Translations under genes and position numbers: made by a program
Notes under the pieces: model-generated
What the model saw: only the letters and a program-made list of their open reading frames with translations
The model's database searches: none
Told to the model about the DNA's origin: nothing
Shown: positions 15,148-22,667 of the stretch, in pieces
Layout: each line of letters begins with the position of its first letter
Position numbering within the stretch: the stretch's first letter is position 1
From: Kitasatospora cinereorecta
GTDB taxonomy: Bacteria > Actinomycetota > Actinomycetes > Streptomycetales > Streptomycetaceae
Assembly: GCF_024172095.1 (NCBI RefSeq)
Contig: NZ_JAMZDX010000006.1
Coordinates: 310,001-374,000, forward strand
Direction: 5' to 3'
Length of the DNA: 64,000 nucleotides

Positions 15148-18100
15148 GTGAGCAGCAGGCCGACCCGAGGCGCTGCTCGCCTCGCCTCGATACTGGACGC
15201 ACTGCCCGATGCGTTGCTGCTGGTGAACAGCAACGGCACGGTGGTGGACGCCAACAGGGCCGCCGTGGAGAGCCTGCAGGCCCCCGGCACCTCCCTGGTC
15301 GGAATGGGCGTCCTGGACCTGCTGCCCGAGTTCGATCCCAGCCGGATCCCCGGGTCGATGCGGCCGCCGAAGAGCGAGACCGAGAGCCTGGACCGCCCGG
15401 TCCGGATGACCGCCCGGCGCACCGACGGCACCACCTTCAGCGTCGAGGTGTCCGGCAACGACTTCACCGACGAGGGCGGCGGCGAGCCGCACGGCTTCCT
15501 CTCCTACGCCACCACCGACCAGGACCTGCTGCTGCTCCTGGTCCGCGACCTGTCCGCGCGCCTGGGCGTCGAGACCGAGCTGCGCCGCCAGCACAAGCAG
15601 ACCGAGATGATCCTGCGGGCGGCGGCCGAGGGCGTGCTCGGCGTCGACCTGGACGGCCGCGTGGTGCTGGTCAACCCGGCCGCCGCGCACATCCTCGACT
15701 ACCGGGCCAGCGAGCTGGGCGGCCGCGAGCTGCACCCGCTGATCCAGCACTCCCAGCCGGACGGCAGCCCGCTCGCCCTGGAGGGCTCGGCGCTGCTGGA
15801 CACCCTGCTCTCCGGCCGCAAGCACCGGGTGAAGAACACCGTGCTGTGGCGCAAGGACGGCACCCCGGTGACGGTCGACCTCACCACCGCGCCGGTCCGC
15901 GACGGCGACCAGCTGGTCGGCGCGGTGATGACCTTCACCGACCGGACCCGCGAGCTGGCGCTGACCGCCCGCAACGAGCACCTGACGGCCGTCCTGGAGA
16001 ACGAGCTCGGCAGCGCGCTCACCGCGCTGCACCGGCGGATCGACGCGCTGGCCGCCGACCCGGCCGGGCAGCTGTGGCCCGAGGCCAACTGGACGCTGCG
16101 CCGACTGGCCGACGAGTGCCGCCGGTTCGGCAAGCTGATCGACGGGGTGCTGGAACACCAGCGCTTCGAGAGCTCGGTGGAGAGCGCCAAGCAGGCCCTG
16201 GAGCGCGAACCGGTCGGCCTGGACGGCGTGGTGCAGCTGGCCGTCGAGCAGGCCGGCGAGCTGGTCGGGCCCGGCCGGGTCCGGTACTCGGTGCACGCCG
16301 CGGCGGTCGAGGTCCCGGCCGACCGGGAGCGGCTGGCCAGGGCGCTGGCCCACCTGGTCGCCGACGTGAGCGGCGTGACGCCCTCGCTGGAGGCCGCCGC
16401 GGGATCGCCCTCGCTCGGGGTGCCGGCGCTGCCGCCGATCGGCGGGGACGCGCCCATGGTGGTGCTGGCCGCCGCGCAGCGCGGCGACGTCGCCCGGATC
16501 GAGGTGCGCGGTCCCGCCCGCAAGGCCAGCCCGGTGCACCTGCCGATCGCCCGCGCCACGGTGGAGCGGCACGGCGGGGTGCTGCAGCGCCACGAGCTGC
16601 CCGGCCGGGCGGGCACCACGTACGTGGTCGAGCTGCCGCTCGACCCGGAGACGGTGCTGGCCGGCCGGGGGCAGCGCAGCGTGCCGAAGGACTCCGACAC
16701 CGCGATGCTGCCGGACCTGCCGGAGGTGTCCGGTCCGGCGCCGGCCGGGCGGGAGGAGCGCGGCGTCGAGCCGGGGCCCAAGGCCGAGCAGCCCGCGCCC
16801 GCGAACACGCCGGCCGCGGGCACCCCGGTGGCCGAGGCCGGGCCGGGCCGGCCGGCCGGCCGCCCGGAGCAGGACGGGCGCGCCGAACCGGACGCCCGGG
16901 AGCGGACCGACGGCGCGGGGACGCAGGTCGCCGCCGCGCCGGAGCGGCCGTCCCGGCGCCGGCGGGCGGCCGCCCGGGCCGAGGAGGCGGCCGCGGAGCC
17001 GTCCGGTCCGCGGACGCCGATCGCGCTCGGTCCGGCGGGTGACGCGGGCGAGAGCGCGCCGCGGCCGCCGGAGGAGCCCGCCCGGACGGGCCGGCGCCGC
17101 CGCGGCTCCCGGGCCGACGAGGAGTCGCACGGCGCCCTGTCGATCCCGGGCATCCCGGATCCGGGCACGCCGGTCTACCCGGGCCTGGAGCATGCGCTGC
17201 CCGCGGCCCCGCCCGAGCCGGTCGTCCCCGCGCCCGCCCAGCCGACCGGCCGTCGGCGCCGGCTGGCCCTGCCGGCCGACCACGCGGACGCCGCCGAGGC
17301 GGCGACCACCGTGCTGCCGGTGATCCCGGCCGAACCGCAGCCGTCGGAGGCCGCGCAGTCCGGCGGCGCGCCGGACGCCCCGGCGGCGGGCGGCGCACCC
17401 GCGCGTCCGGCCGCCGAACTCGAACTCTCCCGCCCCGCCGTGCCGCCGATGCCGAGCGGGCAGCCCCAGGTTCCGGCGCAGCCGCAGCCGGTGGGCAGCG
17501 GGCTCGGTGAGCTGGCACCGCCGCGGCCGATGGGCGGCGGATTCGCCTCGGCCTTCCCGGGCGCCTTCCCGCAGCAGGCGGCGGCGTCCCCGGCGCCCGA
17601 CGCTCCGGCGGACGGCGGCTCAGCCGCCGTCCGCTCCAACGGGCAGGGCTTCGCGCTCGCCCCGGTCGCGGCGGGCGGACGAGCAGCGGCCCGGCAGGGC
17701 TTCGAACTGGCCCCCGCCGGCGGCGGGGACCGGCCGGCCCCGTCGGGCTTCGACGGCGCACCCGCGCCCGGCGAGATCCCGGCGGCCCGCAACGGCTTCG
17801 ACGCCGCGCCGGGCCCCCACCGGACCGGTTTCGACGCGGCGCCGGGCGCCGGCGGCGGCCGGGCGGTGCGGCAGAGCTTCGACAGTGCGCCGGAGGCGGG
17901 CGCCCGGGCACCGTTCGCGGTCGGCCCGGCCGGCGTGGTGGCCCAGCCGGGCTTCGACGGTGCACCGGCCGCCCCCGACGCCCCCGGTGCCGGAGCCGCC
18001 GAGGCGGCGCCGGCCGGCGGTCCGCTCGCGCTGCCCGCCGCGTCCGGACCCGGCACTCCCCCGGGCCCGGTCGACGAGCCGGCCGGTTCGGCGCAGGACG

Positions 18101-18882
18101 AGCCGGACTTCCCGGCCGTGGTCGCGCCGGCCGCGGACGGCGGGGCGCGTCGGCTGCTGGTCTGGCCGGAGCCGGACCCGTCGACCAAGCAGGCGCTGCA
18201 GGACCGCGGCTACCGTCCGGTGATCGTGCGCTCCCGCGAGGAGGTGGACGCACAGGTGGCCGGGCTGCCGGCCGCGCTGTTCGTCGACCCGCTGACCGGT
18301 CCGATCACCCGGACCGCGCTGCAGTCGCTGCGCACGGCGGCGCTGAACAGCCGCGTCCCGGTGCTGGTCACGGCGGGCCTCGGGCAGGCCACCAAGGACG
18401 CGGCGTACGGGGCCGAACCGGCCGTGCTGCTGCGGGCGCTGGCGCCGCGCGACAGCGAGAACCACGCCGCCCGGGTGCTGCTGGTGGAGTCCGATCCGGA
18501 CATCGCGGCGGCGCTGGTCGCCGGTCTGGAGCGGCGCGGCATGCACGTCGACCACGCCGCGGACGAGAACGAGGCGGTGGCGCGGGCCAGCAGTGTGCAG
18601 CCCAACCTGGTGGTGATGGACCTGCTGCAGATCCGGCGCCGCCGGGTCGGCCTGCTGGACTGGCTGCAGGCCAACGACCGGCTGCACCGTACGCCGCTGG
18701 TCGTCTACACCTCGGTGGACCTGGACCCGCAGGAGCTGCCGCGGCTGCGGACCGGCGAGACGGTGCTGTTCCTGGCCGAGCGCTCGACCACGGACGAGGT
18801 GCAGGCGCGGATCGTCGACCTGCTGGCCCGGATCGGTGCGATCGGCGAGGTGTCGGCGACCGCCGGACCGCAGGCGCACTGA
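15148..18882 (+). CDS. Giant PAS-domain protein with degenerate kinase core, repeat linker and C-terminal receiver domains
   Basis: About 1244 residues. PAS domain 1 is at about 10-120 (LDALPDALLLVNSNGTVVDA), and PAS domain 2 at about 150-270 (GVLGVDLDGRVVLVNPAAA). A histidine-kinase-like region (270-520) has NELGSALTALHRRI where a phosphoacceptor HELRTPL would stand and lacks clear G-boxes, so it looks non-catalytic. A 480-residue Pro/Ala/Gly linker carries seven GFxxAP repeats. The C-terminus has two receiver-like folds; the second has ARVLLVESDPD and Asp1158 in VVMDLLQI. GTG 15148 has GAGGAG at 15132-15137; ATG 15103 is an alternative start. It probably works as a signalling scaffold rather than a kinase (inference). 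Confidence 0.8.
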   Translation: MSSRPTRGAARLASILDALPDALLLVNSNGTVVDANRAAVESLQAPGTSLVGMGVLDLLPEFDPSRIPGSMRPPKSETESLDRPVRMTARRTDGTTFSVEVSGNDFTDEGGGEPHGFLSYATTDQDLLLLLVRDLSARLGVETELRRQHKQTEMILRAAAEGVLGVDLDGRVVLVNPAAAHILDYRASELGGRELHPLIQHSQPDGSPLALEGSALLDTLLSGRKHRVKNTVLWRKDGTPVTVDLTTAPVRDGDQLVGAVMTFTDRTRELALTARNEHLTAVLENELGSALTALHRRIDALAADPAGQLWPEANWTLRRLADECRRFGKLIDGVLEHQRFESSVESAKQALEREPVGLDGVVQLAVEQAGELVGPGRVRYSVHAAAVEVPADRERLARALAHLVADVSGVTPSLEAAAGSPSLGVPALPPIGGDAPMVVLAAAQRGDVARIEVRGPARKASPVHLPIARATVERHGGVLQRHELPGRAGTTYVVELPLDPETVLAGRGQRSVPKDSDTAMLPDLPEVSGPAPAGREERGVEPGPKAEQPAPANTPAAGTPVAEAGPGRPAGRPEQDGRAEPDARERTDGAGTQVAAAPERPSRRRRAAARAEEAAAEPSGPRTPIALGPAGDAGESAPRPPEEPARTGRRRRGSRADEESHGALSIPGIPDPGTPVYPGLEHALPAAPPEPVVPAPAQPTGRRRRLALPADHADAAEAATTVLPVIPAEPQPSEAAQSGGAPDAPAAGGAPARPAAELELSRPAVPPMPSGQPQVPAQPQPVGSGLGELAPPRPMGGGFASAFPGAFPQQAAASPAPDAPADGGSAAVRSNGQGFALAPVAAGGRAAARQGFELAPAGGGDRPAPSGFDGAPAPGEIPAARNGFDAAPGPHRTGFDAAPGAGGGRAVRQSFDSAPEAGARAPFAVGPAGVVAQPGFDGAPAAPDAPGAGAAEAAPAGGPLALPAASGPGTPPGPVDEPAGSAQDEPDFPAVVAPAADGGARRLLVWPEPDPSTKQALQDRGYRPVIVRSREEVDAQVAGLPAALFVDPLTGPITRTALQSLRTAALNSRVPVLVTAGLGQATKDAAYGAEPAVLLRALAPRDSENHAARVLLVESDPDIAAALVAGLERRGMHVDHAADENEAVARASSVQPNLVVMDLLQIRRRRVGLLDWLQANDRLHRTPLVVYTSVDLDPQELPRLRTGETVLFLAERSTTDEVQARIVDLLARIGAIGEVSATAGPQAH
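17640..17992 (+). repeat. Seven GFxxAP peptide repeats in the linker of the PAS protein
   Basis: The motif (G/S)F(A/E/D)xAP recurs seven times at roughly 10-33-residue spacing (for example GFALAP, GFELAP, GFDGAP, GFDAAP, SFDSAP) in an otherwise disordered-looking linker. Confidence 0.85.
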
Positions 18883-18884
18883 CC

Positions 18885-18906
18885 TCCGTACCGGGCCCGG
18901 TACGGA
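18885..18906. terminator. Palindromic terminator between convergent genes
   Basis: A perfect 22-bp palindrome TCCGTACCGGGCCCGGTACGGA (18885-18906) just after the PAS-protein stop and before the histidine kinase stop. Confidence 0.65.
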
Positions 18907-18938
18907 AGTACCAGGCCCGGCCCGGGCGTCGCTGACGG

Positions 18939-20507
18939 TCAGTCGGCGAGCGGGAGACGGGCCACCAACCGGGCGCCGCGGGCGGCCGGCTCGGCGGTGA
19001 GGGTGCCGCCGTGGTGCGCAGCGAGGTCACGGGCGATGGCCAGGCCCAGTCCGGCGCCGCCGAGTTCGCGGCTGCGCGCGTCGTCGAGGCGGGTGAACCG
19101 TTCGAAGACCCGCTCGCGGTCGTCGGCGGGGATGCCCGGGCCGTCGTCGCGCACCTCCAACACCGCGGTCCGGCCGACCTGCTCCAGCCGGACCTCGACC
19201 TGCCGGTCGGCGTAGCGCTGGGCGTTGTCGAGCAGGTTGGTGAGCAGCCGGGTGAGCCGGTTGCGGTTGCCGCGGACGGTGGTGCCGGGTGCGAGGTCGG
19301 TGGTGACGGGGATGCGTTCGGGGCCGCGGGCGGCCAGCGTCCCGGTGACCAGGGCGGCCAGGTCGAGCGGCTCGGTGGCGACCGGGTCGGCGGCGTCCAG
19401 GCGGGCGAGCAGCAGCAGGTCGGCGGCCAGGTCCTGGAGGCGGACGGTGTCCTGGAGGGCGTCGCGGACCAGTTCGGGCCAGTCGGCGGCGGCCGGGTGG
19501 GCGAGGGCGACCTCCAATTGGGTGCGCAGCACGGTGATCGGGCTGCGCAGTTCGTGCGAGGCGTCGGCGATGAAGCGGCGCTGGCGGGTGCCGGCGTCCT
19601 CCAGCCGGTCGAGGGTGGTGTTGACGGTGAGGGCGAGCCGGGCGACCTCGTCGTCGGTGCGCGGGACGGGGACCCGGCGGTGCAGGTCCTGGCCGGTGAT
19701 CTCGGCGAACTCGGCGCGGATCGCCTCGACCGGGCGCAGCGCCCGTCCGGTGACCCGCCAGGTGACGAGGGCGACGGTGAGCAGCATCAGCGGTACGCCG
19801 ACGGCCAGGGCGGCGGCGGTGACATCGAAGGCGGCGTCGATGTCGCGCATCGAGGTGCCGGCGTAGACGGTGAAGCGGCCGCCGGGGCCGTCCGTGGTGG
19901 TCTGCACGACCCGCTGGCGGTACGGGCCGAACGGAAGGATCCGGGCGCCGGGACCGACCACCTGGGCGCCGCTCGGGGCCGCTGCGCCGGGCGGGAGGGG
20001 GACGTCGGGCGGCGCCGGACGGTGGAACGGCCCGCCGCCGGGCGGGCGGCCGACCAGGCCCTGGTTGAAGGTCACCACCTGGCCGTTGGCGTTCACCACG
20101 GTGACGAAGTCGGCGCCGTGGATCGGCAGGACCGTGGGCAGGGTGCCGTCGGCCGCCATCCTGGCGACGGACAGGGCCTGTTGGCTGGCGTCGTCGTCGG
20201 CCCGGCGGAGCAGGTAGGAGTGGACCATCGCCATCAGGGCGACCGAGGCGAGGCCGAGGGCGAGCGCGACCACGGCGGTGGCCGCGACGGTGGCGCGGGC
20301 CCGGACCGAGCGGGGGACGAGGCGTGGTGCCAGGTGCGCCAGCCGGGTCCGCAGCGGGCGCGGGACCAGCCGGGCGAGGCGGCCGACGGCCCGGCGGAGC
20401 AGCTTGGCGAGCGGGTGGAGCAGCTTGGCGAGCCGGTGGAAAGGTCGGGCCGCCAGGGTGCGCAGTCGGCGGGCGAAGGTGCGTGTGCGGACGTCGGGCT
20501 CAGCCAC
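18939..20507 (-). CDS. Sensor histidine kinase of an OmpR-type two-component system
   Basis: 522 residues. A basic N-terminal region of about 55 residues is followed by a membrane helix (VAATAVVALALGLASVALMAM), an extracytoplasmic sensor loop rich in Pro/Gly, a second helix (AAALAVGVPLMLLTVALVTW), a HAMP segment, the H-box ASHELRSPITVLR with His318 as phosphoacceptor, an N-box TNLLDNAQRYA, and G-boxes VRDDGPGIP and GGAGLGLAIA. All catalytic boxes are intact. GTG 20507 overlaps the regulator gene by 8 nt (GTGGCTGA), a coupled start. The signal is unknown. The partner regulator is encoded just upstream and a membrane protein is divergent from it. Confidence 0.93.
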   Translation of the reverse strand: MAEPDVRTRTFARRLRTLAARPFHRLAKLLHPLAKLLRRAVGRLARLVPRPLRTRLAHLAPRLVPRSVRARATVAATAVVALALGLASVALMAMVHSYLLRRADDDASQQALSVARMAADGTLPTVLPIHGADFVTVVNANGQVVTFNQGLVGRPPGGGPFHRPAPPDVPLPPGAAAPSGAQVVGPGARILPFGPYRQRVVQTTTDGPGGRFTVYAGTSMRDIDAAFDVTAAALAVGVPLMLLTVALVTWRVTGRALRPVEAIRAEFAEITGQDLHRRVPVPRTDDEVARLALTVNTTLDRLEDAGTRQRRFIADASHELRSPITVLRTQLEVALAHPAAADWPELVRDALQDTVRLQDLAADLLLLARLDAADPVATEPLDLAALVTGTLAARGPERIPVTTDLAPGTTVRGNRNRLTRLLTNLLDNAQRYADRQVEVRLEQVGRTAVLEVRDDGPGIPADDRERVFERFTRLDDARSRELGGAGLGLAIARDLAAHHGGTLTAEPAARGARLVARLPLAD

Positions 20508-21177
20508 CGTCCACCGCCAGCCGGTAGCCGACGCCGCGGACGGTACCGACCGCGCTGCGCCCGAACGGTGCGTCGATCTTGCGGCGCAGCGCGCTGATGT
20601 GGACCTCGACGATGTTGGGGTCGCCGTCGAAGGCGGCGTCCCAGACGCTCTCCAGGATCTCCCGCTTGGAGACCACCCCGCCGCCGGCCCGGGCCAGGCA
20701 CTCCAGGACGGCGAACTCGCGGGCGGTGAGCCGGATCTCGACTGCGCCGCGGACACAGGTGCGGCGGGCCGGGTCGATGGCGAGGTCGCCGAAGGCGAGG
20801 GTCTGCGGCAGTCGGCGGCCGGTGCGCCGGACCAGGGCGCGCAGCCGGGCCACCAGCACCACGTACGAGAAGGGCTTGGAGAGGAAGTCGTCGGCGCCGG
20901 TGTCGAGCGCCTCGGCCTCGTCGTACTCGCCGTCCTTGGCGGTCAGCATGAGGATCGGGGTCTCGTCGCCGGCGGCCCGCAGCCGGGCGCAGACCCGGTA
21001 GCCGTTGAGGCCGGGCAGCATGATGTCGAGCACGATGACGTCGTAGTCGTGCTCGGTGGCGAGCCAGAAGCCCTCCTCGCCGTCGTGGGCGAGGTCGACC
21101 GCGAACCCCTCGGCCCGCAGCCCGCGTTGCAGGGCGGCGGCGAGCCGCCGTTCGTCCTCCACCACCAGTACGCGCAT
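20500..21177 (-). CDS. OmpR-family response regulator
   Basis: 225 residues. The receiver domain (1-115) has the acidic pair in VVEDERRL, phosphoacceptor Asp51 in VIVLDIMLPG, the conserved Thr in LMLTAKD, and Lys in LSKPFSY. The C-terminal winged helix (about 130-222) contains LTAREFAVLECLARAGG, VEVHISALRRKID and VRGVGYRLA. It starts at ATG 21177 and overlaps the kinase gene by 8 nt. The divergent membrane protein gene at 21299 and the CTTCAGG repeats between them suggest it controls that gene and itself (inference). Confidence 0.94.
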   Translation of the reverse strand: MRVLVVEDERRLAAALQRGLRAEGFAVDLAHDGEEGFWLATEHDYDVIVLDIMLPGLNGYRVCARLRAAGDETPILMLTAKDGEYDEAEALDTGADDFLSKPFSYVVLVARLRALVRRTGRRLPQTLAFGDLAIDPARRTCVRGAVEIRLTAREFAVLECLARAGGGVVSKREILESVWDAAFDGDPNIVEVHISALRRKIDAPFGRSAVGTVRGVGYRLAVDGG

Positions 21178-21220
21178 GGGGTACAGGGTGACAGCCGGGT
21201 GGCCGGGTGGCCCCAGCGGT

Positions 21221-21238
21221 CTTCAGGTTGGCTTCAGG
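21221..21238. promoter_or_regulatory. Direct repeats, probable binding site of the response regulator
   Basis: CTTCAGG occurs at 21221-21227 and 21232-21238. The 11-bp period puts both copies on one face of the helix, the arrangement bound by OmpR-type regulator dimers. It lies in the divergent gap between the regulator gene and the membrane protein gene. Confidence 0.55.
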
Positions 21239-21298
21239 CGAGTGGCGCCATGCTGGCCTCCGGCCGGGCAGGGGTCCCGGCACGCATAGGAGTCTGCG

Positions 21299-21958
21299 AT
21301 GTCTGAGCCGATCCCGCCGGTGCCGTCCGAGCCCGGTACCGAGGAGACCGCCGCGCTGCCGCCCGTGGCGGCGAAGTCCTCGTTCCGTCAGCGCTACGTC
21401 CACCTGCCGCGGCGGCGCCGGACCCGGTGGCTGGTGGCCGGGGCCGGTGTGGTGGCGGCGGGCGTGGTGGTGGCCGGCGCCGCGGCGGCGGTGGTGCACC
21501 ACCACGACGAGCGGGTGCAGGGCGTCGCCCGGGCCGAGGGTCCGTTCGGGAAGCCGATGGGCGGCAAGTTCGGGCACGGCGGGGCGCCGGGGGACGACGG
21601 CGGCGCGGTGCGGGTCAAGCGGGGGCCTGGCGGCCGGGTGACCGCCGAGGGTGCGCCCGTGCCGCCCGGGGCTCCGGGTGCTCCCGGGACGCTGTCGCGA
21701 CCGGGGGGCCAGTTCCGGACGGGGCCCGGCGCGCTCGCCCCGGCCGCGCTGCCGGCGGTGCCGGCCGACCAGGCGGCGGTCAAGGCCGCGGCGGCCGTGC
21801 CGGGCGGGCGGGTGGCCGGGGTGACCGTGGTCGGCCGTGAGGGCGGCGGCAGCTCCTGGGCGGTGGTGGTGCTCGGTACCGACGGGGTACGGCACCTGGT
21901 GACGGTGGACGGCACGGACGGGTCGATCACCGGCAACACCGTCGAGGACGGCCGCTGA
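21299..21958 (+). CDS. Membrane-anchored protein with PepSY-like C-terminus
   Basis: 219 residues. A 45-residue cytoplasmic N-terminus with a basic patch (HLPRRRRTRWL) is followed by one helix (VVAAGVVVAGAAAAVV), a Gly/Pro-rich extracellular linker, and a C-terminal alpha-beta region (QAAVKAAAAVPGGRVAGVTVV, WAVVVLGTDGVRHLVTVDG, DGSITGN) that looks like a single PepSY module. Such proteins are often targets of the adjacent two-component system. ATG 21299 follows a weak ribosome-binding site. A hairpin terminator lies downstream. Confidence 0.75.
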   Translation: MSEPIPPVPSEPGTEETAALPPVAAKSSFRQRYVHLPRRRRTRWLVAGAGVVAAGVVVAGAAAAVVHHHDERVQGVARAEGPFGKPMGGKFGHGGAPGDDGGAVRVKRGPGGRVTAEGAPVPPGAPGAPGTLSRPGGQFRTGPGALAPAALPAVPADQAAVKAAAAVPGGRVAGVTVVGREGGGSSWAVVVLGTDGVRHLVTVDGTDGSITGNTVEDGR

Positions 21959-21963
21959 GTGCG

Positions 21964-22007
21964 GCGGGAGGGCCTGCCACGGAGGGGTCCCGTGGCAGGC
22001 CTCCCGC
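21964..22007. terminator. Hairpin terminator between convergent genes
   Basis: An 18-bp stem with one bulged G (21964-21982 with 21990-22007) around a 7-nt loop between the PepSY-like and DUF4396 genes. Confidence 0.75.
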
Positions 22008-22072
22008 ATGCTCGTACCGGGGCTGCTCGGTGGTGAACGCTCTGGGGCGCCGCGTCGGTGGCAGGCGCCGCG

Positions 22073-22552
22073 TCAGTGGTGGGCGTGGACCACGGCGTGG
22101 CCCTTGCCGCGGCCGATCAGCGCCCGGTTGACCGGCACGGTGACCAGGAAGGCCAGGGCCAGCGAGCCGGCCAGTGAGGTCCAGAACAGCAGGTCCCCGA
22201 GGCCCGCGTCCATCGCGCCCGGGACGGCGACCATGACGGTGTTGTCGATCAGCTCCATCACGATGATCGACACGGTGTCGGCGGCCAGGGCCACCCGTAC
22301 CGCCTGACCGACGGTCAGGCCGGCCCGCAGGACGCCGCGCATGGTGAGGGCGTAGCCGAAGACGAAGGCGAGCAGCACCGACAGGACGATGGTCGCGCCG
22401 TTGTGCAGGCCGAACGCGGTGCCGAGGACCAGGCCGAGGATCTCGCCGATGGCGCAGCCGGTGAGGCAGTGCAGAGTGGCCAGGGCGGCGGTGCGCCAGC
22501 CCGACCCCCCGCCGGCGTGGTGACCCTCGTGCGCGTGACCGTGGTGTTCCAT
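22073..22552 (-). CDS. DUF4396 membrane protein with His-rich ends
   Basis: 159 residues. The N-terminus is His-rich (EHHGHAHEGHHAGGG) and the C-terminus ends in HAVVHAHH, suggesting metal binding. About four hydrophobic segments lie between, including TLHCLTGCAIGEILGLVLG and IVLSVLLAFVFGYAL. The CLTGCAIGE pattern fits the DUF4396 family, whose function is not established. ATG 22552 has a strong GAGGAGG site. A CsoR-like palindrome lies about 50 nt upstream, so copper- or metal-responsive control is plausible. The next gene upstream is the acyl-CoA ligase, on the same strand 115 nt away. Confidence 0.82.
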   Translation of the reverse strand: MEHHGHAHEGHHAGGGSGWRTAALATLHCLTGCAIGEILGLVLGTAFGLHNGATIVLSVLLAFVFGYALTMRGVLRAGLTVGQAVRVALAADTVSIIVMELIDNTVMVAVPGAMDAGLGDLLFWTSLAGSLALAFLVTVPVNRALIGRGKGHAVVHAHH

Positions 22553-22565
22553 GGCGACCCCTCCT

Positions 22566-22626
22566 CGTCAGGCTGCGTACACATCCTCCAACGAGATACC
22601 CCATGGGGGTATTCCGCAGCCTGACG
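22566..22626. promoter_or_regulatory. CsoR-like operator inside a larger inverted repeat
   Basis: ATACCCC-ATG-GGGGTAT at 22596-22612 is a perfect 7-bp inverted repeat with 3-nt spacer, close to operators bound by CsoR-family copper repressors. It sits within a second perfect inverted repeat of 12 bp, CGTCAGGCTGCG (22566-22577) and CGCAGCCTGACG (22615-22626). Both are upstream of the DUF4396 gene. Confidence 0.6.
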
Positions 22627-22667
22627 GGAAAGTTTCGCGCGGCGCCGCTACTCCTTGCTGCTCCTTG

